Shown one piece after another: positions 6,627 to 8,813 of a stretch of 8,813 bases of DNA. The DNA is from an uncultured Ruminococcus sp. (GTDB lineage Bacteria > Bacillota > Clostridia > Oscillospirales > Ruminococcaceae), in the NCBI GenBank assembly GCA_946612185.1, contig CAMOEP010000071.1, positions 1 through 8,813 on the forward strand, in the 5' to 3' direction. A model generated the notes under the pieces. It saw only the letters and a list, made by a program, of their open reading frames with translations. It made no database searches and was not told the origin of the DNA. Made by a program: the position numbers and the translations under genes. Each line of letters starts with the position of its first letter. The stretch's first letter is position 1.

Positions 6627-6665
6627 CCGGTATGAACTTTTTTATTAACCTACTATTCATACTGG
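6627..6665 (-). promoter_or_regulatory. Imperfect inverted repeat in the 5' leader of the DUF4418 unit
   Basis: CCGGTATGAA (6627-6636) pairs with TTCATACTGG (6656-6665), with one mismatch and a 19-nt AT-rich loop. It begins roughly at the expected transcription start, so it would be a leader RNA hairpin or a downstream operator. No protein or ligand can be proposed. The leader is only about 70 nt, too short for most riboswitches. Confidence 0.5.
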
Positions 6666-6674
6666 AATGATATG

Positions 6675-6703
6675 ATTATAGCATAAAAGGAGACAGTCGT
6701 CAA
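6675..6703 (-). promoter_or_regulatory. Sigma-A type promoter of the DUF4418-permease-ATPase unit, extended -10
   Basis: Read on the minus strand: -35 TTGACG (6698-6703), a 17-nt spacer (6681-6697) and -10 TATAAT (6675-6680). TATG-C directly precedes the -10 hexamer, forming a TGn extended -10. This is close to full consensus and should be strong unless repressed. Expected transcription start is about 6668, about 70 nt ahead of the start codon. Confidence 0.88.
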
Positions 6704-6717
6704 GTGTAATAATACAC
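6704..6717. promoter_or_regulatory. Small inverted repeat GTGTA-N4-TACAC abutting the -35 box
   Basis: GTGTA (6704-6708) and TACAC (6713-6717) flank ATAA, directly next to the -35 hexamer at 6698-6703. The position suits an activator or repressor site. GTGTA/TACAC half sites recall some GntR-family operators, but at this length chance occurrence in AT-rich DNA is possible. Confidence 0.4.
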
Positions 6718-6721
6718 AAAG

Positions 6722-6748
6722 ATATTCCTATAATTCCGATAGGAATAT
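6722..6748. promoter_or_regulatory. Perfect 10-bp inverted repeat upstream of the DUF4418 promoter
   Basis: ATATTCCTAT (6722-6731) and ATAGGAATAT (6739-6748) are exact reverse complements around a 7-nt spacer AATTCCG. It lies about 20-45 bp upstream of the -35 box and well past the Fe-S operon terminator. No T run follows on either strand, so a terminator is unlikely. A regulator-binding palindrome for the strong promoter next to it is the simplest reading. Confidence 0.6.
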
Positions 6749-6781
6749 GTGATAAATAACATCTATAACCGAAAAATGGCG

Positions 6782-6818
6782 AAAAATAGGGGAAGCCTCT
6801 CATGTGAAAGGCTTCCCC
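6782..6818 (-). terminator. Rho-independent terminator of the SufC-SufB/D operon
   Basis: A perfect 10-bp stem, AGGCTTCCCC (6809-6818) and GGGGAAGCCT (6789-6798), has a 10-nt loop. On the minus strand it is followed by TATTTTTC (6781-6788). It begins 18 nt after the SufB/D-type stop codon, which separates this operon from the DUF4418 unit. Confidence 0.92.
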
Positions 6819-6836
6819 GATGTTATGTCGTGCTTA

Positions 6837-7760
6837 CTATTTCAGGAATCCGTTGATGATTTGTTCTTCTGCTTCTGCCTCTGTCAGACCAAGGGTCATG
6901 AGCTTGATAAGCTGGTCGCCGGCAATCTTTCCGATAGCAGCTTCGTGGACAAGTGCGGCATCAATGTTGTTCGCCTCCAGAGAGGGAACAGCTAAGATCC
7001 TGCCGTTATCCATAATGATCGAGTCGCACTCGGTATGACCGGAGCAGGCGGCATTACCGGAAACGCACAGGTCGAGCTTCTGGTAGCTGGAGTCTCTTGC
7101 GACGGAGCGTGAAACCACGTCAGCGCTTGAGCCGTCCTCATTGAGCTGCACGTTATATACACTTGCAGCCTGCTGTTCGCCGTGGGTCATAAGTCGCTCG
7201 TGGACAACCAAGCGAGCGTCCTTTTTCAGTTCAGCCAGGGTAGTTCTGTTAGTGGAGTCAACTCCCTTTATCTGAACCATTTCCAGTTCAGCGGTGCTTC
7301 CCTCGTCCAGGTAAAGTTCAGTGACCGGATTGAGGATACGCTTACCCTTGCCGTCGCCTGAGCCATAGTGCTTTTCGACGTAGCGTACCTTGGAATTCTT
7401 GCCGATGAAGAAGCGGTGGATTCCGTCATGCTGGGAGTCCTGACTGCCGCAGTTGTCGATACCGCAGCCTGCCACAATGAGAACGTCGCAGTCGTTGCCG
7501 ATATAGAAATCGTTGTAAACAGTCTCTTTCAGACCGCTTTCGCTGAGAACCACGGGGATATGAACGCTTTCGTTCTTAGTGCCGTCCTTTATGCGGATAT
7601 CAATGCCGCTAACGTCAGTTTTTGTCTGAATGTCGATATTAGCGGTAGTCTGTCTGCCGACGGATTCGCCGTTAGCACGGAGGTTATAAGCGCCCTCCGG
7701 AACGTCATGGAGATCAGCGACCTCCTGTAAAAGTCTTTTCTGTACTGCATCAATATTCAT
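6837..7760 (-). CDS. SufB/SufD family Fe-S cluster scaffold protein (short form, SmsB-like)
   Basis: Scaffold partner of the SufC-type ATPase for building Fe-S clusters in the cytoplasm. The 307-aa protein is far shorter than SufB (about 470-495) or SufD (about 400-430), lacking most of the N-terminal region, but keeps the β-helix core and C-terminal helices. Conserved features are AGCGIDNCG (97-105, Cys99 and Cys104), a GHTECDS segment with Cys245 at the place of the functional SufB cysteine (E. coli C405 by remembered alignment), and VHEAAIGKIAGDQL with His272 and Glu273, the usual HEA motif, ending in INGF. One short subunit without SufD, SufS or SufU nearby fits the archaeal/clostridial minimal SUF-like system (SmsCB). 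The start has AGGAGG 7 nt upstream (7768-7773), overlapping the end of the SufC gene. NCBI-style names would be SufB/SufD family protein. Confidence 0.9.
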   Translation of the reverse strand: MNIDAVQKRLLQEVADLHDVPEGAYNLRANGESVGRQTTANIDIQTKTDVSGIDIRIKDGTKNESVHIPVVLSESGLKETVYNDFYIGNDCDVLIVAGCGIDNCGSQDSQHDGIHRFFIGKNSKVRYVEKHYGSGDGKGKRILNPVTELYLDEGSTAELEMVQIKGVDSTNRTTLAELKKDARLVVHERLMTHGEQQAASVYNVQLNEDGSSADVVSRSVARDSSYQKLDLCVSGNAACSGHTECDSIIMDNGRILAVPSLEANNIDAALVHEAAIGKIAGDQLIKLMTLGLTEAEAEEQIINGFLK

Positions 7761-7772
7761 CGCTGCACCTCC

Positions 7773-8501
7773 TCACGCCATTTTCACGCACGGATTCTGT
7801 GCGTAGTTAGTACCTATGATAGTGGGAAGTATCTCGTCCTTTGATCCCTGTGCGGAAACCTTGCCGTCAGCCAGAACGATTATCTCGTCAGCGATATTGA
7901 GTATACGCTCCTGATGTGAGATAACAATGATAGAGCGGTCTTTAGTAGCCTCACGCATTTTCTCGAATATGCGGATAAGGTTATTGAAGCTCCACAGGTC
8001 GATACCGGCTTCCGGCTCGTCGAACAGGGCGAGTTTAACGTTTCTTGCGAGAACGGTAGCGATCTCGATACGTTTAAGTTCGCCGCCTGAGAGGGAAGCG
8101 TTCACCTCACGCTTGATATAGTCCTTAGCGCAAAGACCGACTTCGCTGAGGTATTCGCAGGCTTCGCTGACAGAAAGAGTCTTACCGGCAGCGATGCGCA
8201 GAAGGTCGAGAACGGTCAGCCCCTTGAATCTTACAGGCTGCTGGAAAGCGAAGCCTATGCCGAGTTTAGCACGGTCGGTGATAGACATATCGGTAATGTC
8301 AGTGCCGTCGAAGATTATCTGACCGGCGGTATTCTTTTCGATACCGGCAATAAGCTTAGCCAGGGTAGACTTACCGCCGCCGTTCGGCCCGGTAATGACG
8401 ATGAATTTATTGCTTGCCACGTTGAGGCTAAGGTCACGGATAATTTCCACGTCCTTGCCGTCGCCGCCGGCAGTGAAGGAAACGTTTTTAAGTTCAAGCA
8501 T
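7773..8501 (-). CDS. sufC: Fe-S cluster assembly ATPase, SufC-type (SmsC-like)
   Basis: Soluble ABC-type ATPase that drives conformational change of the SufB/D-type scaffold during Fe-S cluster assembly; it is not part of a transporter. The 242-aa length is normal. Visible motifs are Walker A GPNGGGKST (38-46), the Q-loop at Gln87-Gln88 (FAFQQPVRFKGLTV), signature LSGGE (137-141) followed by LKRIEIATVLARN, Walker B LALFDE (157-162) with PEAGIDLWS, and switch His196 in ISHQERIL. Classical SufC reads DEIDSGLDIDAL after Walker B; PEAGIDLWS instead is what I associate with the short archaeal/clostridial SmsC branch. The start at 8501 has AAAGGAG 8 nt upstream (8510-8516). It is the first of two genes, 12 nt ahead of the scaffold gene, behind a consensus promoter. 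Confidence 0.93.
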   Translation of the reverse strand: MLELKNVSFTAGGDGKDVEIIRDLSLNVASNKFIVITGPNGGGKSTLAKLIAGIEKNTAGQIIFDGTDITDMSITDRAKLGIGFAFQQPVRFKGLTVLDLLRIAAGKTLSVSEACEYLSEVGLCAKDYIKREVNASLSGGELKRIEIATVLARNVKLALFDEPEAGIDLWSFNNLIRIFEKMREATKDRSIIVISHQERILNIADEIIVLADGKVSAQGSKDEILPTIIGTNYAQNPCVKMA

Positions 8502-8534
8502 ATTTTCTGCTCCTTTGTTTTAGGGGATAATACT

Positions 8535-8563
8535 ATTATAATACAATTCCGACTTATTGTCAA
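8535..8563 (-). promoter_or_regulatory. Perfect-consensus sigma-A promoter of the SufC-SufB/D operon
   Basis: On the minus strand: -35 TTGACA (8558-8563), a spacer of exactly 17 nt (8541-8557) and -10 TATAAT (8535-8540). All 12 hexamer bases match consensus, which predicts high basal transcription. The transcription start should be near 8528, about 27 nt before the start codon. Confidence 0.92.
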
Positions 8564-8573
8564 GGAATTGACA
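8558..8573. promoter_or_regulatory. Palindrome covering the -35 box of the Fe-S operon promoter
   Basis: TGTCAA (8558-8563) and TTGACA (8568-8573) are exact inverted repeats around GGAA. One arm is the -35 hexamer itself. A dimeric regulator bound here would block RNA polymerase, which would suit a consensus promoter that must be controlled by Fe-S status. The regulator is unknown; an Rrf2/IscR-type protein is only a guess. Confidence 0.5.
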
Positions 8574-8813
8574 GACCCGGCGTGTTTTCGCCCTAAAACA
8601 AGTATACCCAGGTTTACACAAGGTAGTCAGTTTTAGAATCTGTCCACATAGGGGGAATGTAAAGATTTTCAGGCATAATTTTGTTGGTGACAAGGCAAAA
8701 TCCGTAGGCATACTGTCGATTTTTAACACAGTCACCAGGGCAACAACATTTACTTTTTGTGAATTATTTAAGTCGCCCGTTTCTTTTACTAAATTTGTCT
8801 GTTTTACGGACGT
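8574..8813. other. Non-coding stretch upstream of the Fe-S operon promoter
   Basis: Apart from the hairpin repeat at 8673-8750 I see nothing assignable. No reading frame has a credible ribosome binding site or protein-like composition, and there is no RNA gene or clear terminator. A weak small hairpin TGTTTT-CGCCCT-AAAACA lies near 8582-8599. The whole gene-free stretch, including the promoter, runs from 8502 to the window end. Confidence 0.5.
8673..8750 (+). repeat. Short hairpin repeat related to the core of the 4230-4393 element
   Basis: Reading the plus strand here against the minus strand of the 164-bp element gives the same words in the same order: ATTTTGTT, CAAGGCAAAA-TCCG, AGGC, CTGTCG and ATTTTTAAC. 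This copy lacks about 10 nt in the middle and one A. The stems differ: GGTGAC (8686-8691)/GTCACC (8731-8736) here against CCGTTC/GAACGG in the other copy (minus strand), yet both pair. No 19-bp terminal repeats are visible around it, so it is a decayed or shorter family member. The boundaries are approximate. Confidence 0.65.

Noticed and set aside
6409..6660. An 83-aa minus-strand frame overlapping the DUF4418 start
   Set aside because: It is out of frame with the DUF4418 gene, which has its own well-placed AGGAGG and a four-helix product; this frame covers the leader repeat.
8578..8600. Remnant of the element's ends (GGCGTGTT next to CGCCCTAA)
   Set aside because: The match is only 7-8 bases each side with no flanking similarity; more likely a small chance hairpin.
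8520..8735. A 71-aa minus-strand reading frame upstream of sufC
   Set aside because: It runs through the consensus promoter and the hairpin repeat, has no good ribosome binding site and no protein-like pattern.
1..8813. CRISPR arrays, tRNA or rRNA genes, prophage or toxin-antitoxin genes
   Set aside because: No regularly spaced direct repeats, cloverleaf-like segments or matching protein motifs were seen on either strand.

Overview
The window looks like a chromosomal segment of an anaerobic, low-to-medium G+C Firmicute, most likely a clostridial gut or rumen bacterium of the Ruminococcus/Oscillospiraceae type. The reasons are consensus sigma-A promoters with AT-rich intergenic DNA, strong AGGAG ribosome binding sites, DUF1847 and DUF4418 proteins, a stand-alone two-gene SufC/SufB-type Fe-S module, and an ApeA-like M18 aminopeptidase. 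The genus is an inference; nothing in the window (such as an rRNA) fixes it.

Layout: a 3'-terminal piece of an M18 aminopeptidase gene on the plus strand (1-611) ends at a strong terminator. All nine other genes are on the minus strand and are described here in transcription order, from high to low coordinates. (a) 8501-6837: a SufC-type ATPase and a short SufB/D-type protein, driven by a perfect-consensus promoter (TTGACA, 17 nt, TATAAT) and closed by a hairpin terminator at 6782-6818. (b) 6596-4400: a DUF4418 membrane protein, a MacB/FtsX-type permease and a LolD-type ATPase, joined by two 4-bp ATGA overlaps. They sit behind an extended -10 promoter flanked by several inverted repeats. (c) 4216-692: a Cys-rich DUF1847 protein, then permease, ATPase and lipoprotein binding subunit of an SsuCBA/TauABC-like importer.

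Between (b) and (c) the intergenic DNA is almost entirely a 164-bp palindromic element with perfect 19-bp ends and no coding capacity, like a MITE. It abuts the ribosome binding site of the DUF1847 gene, so group (c) has no obvious promoter of its own. It may be read from the promoter of (b). A shorter relative of the element's core lies at about 8673-8750 upstream of the Fe-S operon. Its stem differs on both arms yet still pairs.

The most interesting biology is group (c). The binding protein has cysteines at six positions expected near its ligand cleft or hinge, and the first gene encodes a ten-cysteine cytoplasmic protein of unknown function. This suggests a thiol- or metal-related ligand rather than a plain sulfonate. 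Next are the DUF4418 protein, with two matching GMxxM[KR]C[DN] motifs, and the covarying hairpin elements. All functions are inferred from motifs read by eye; no searches were run.
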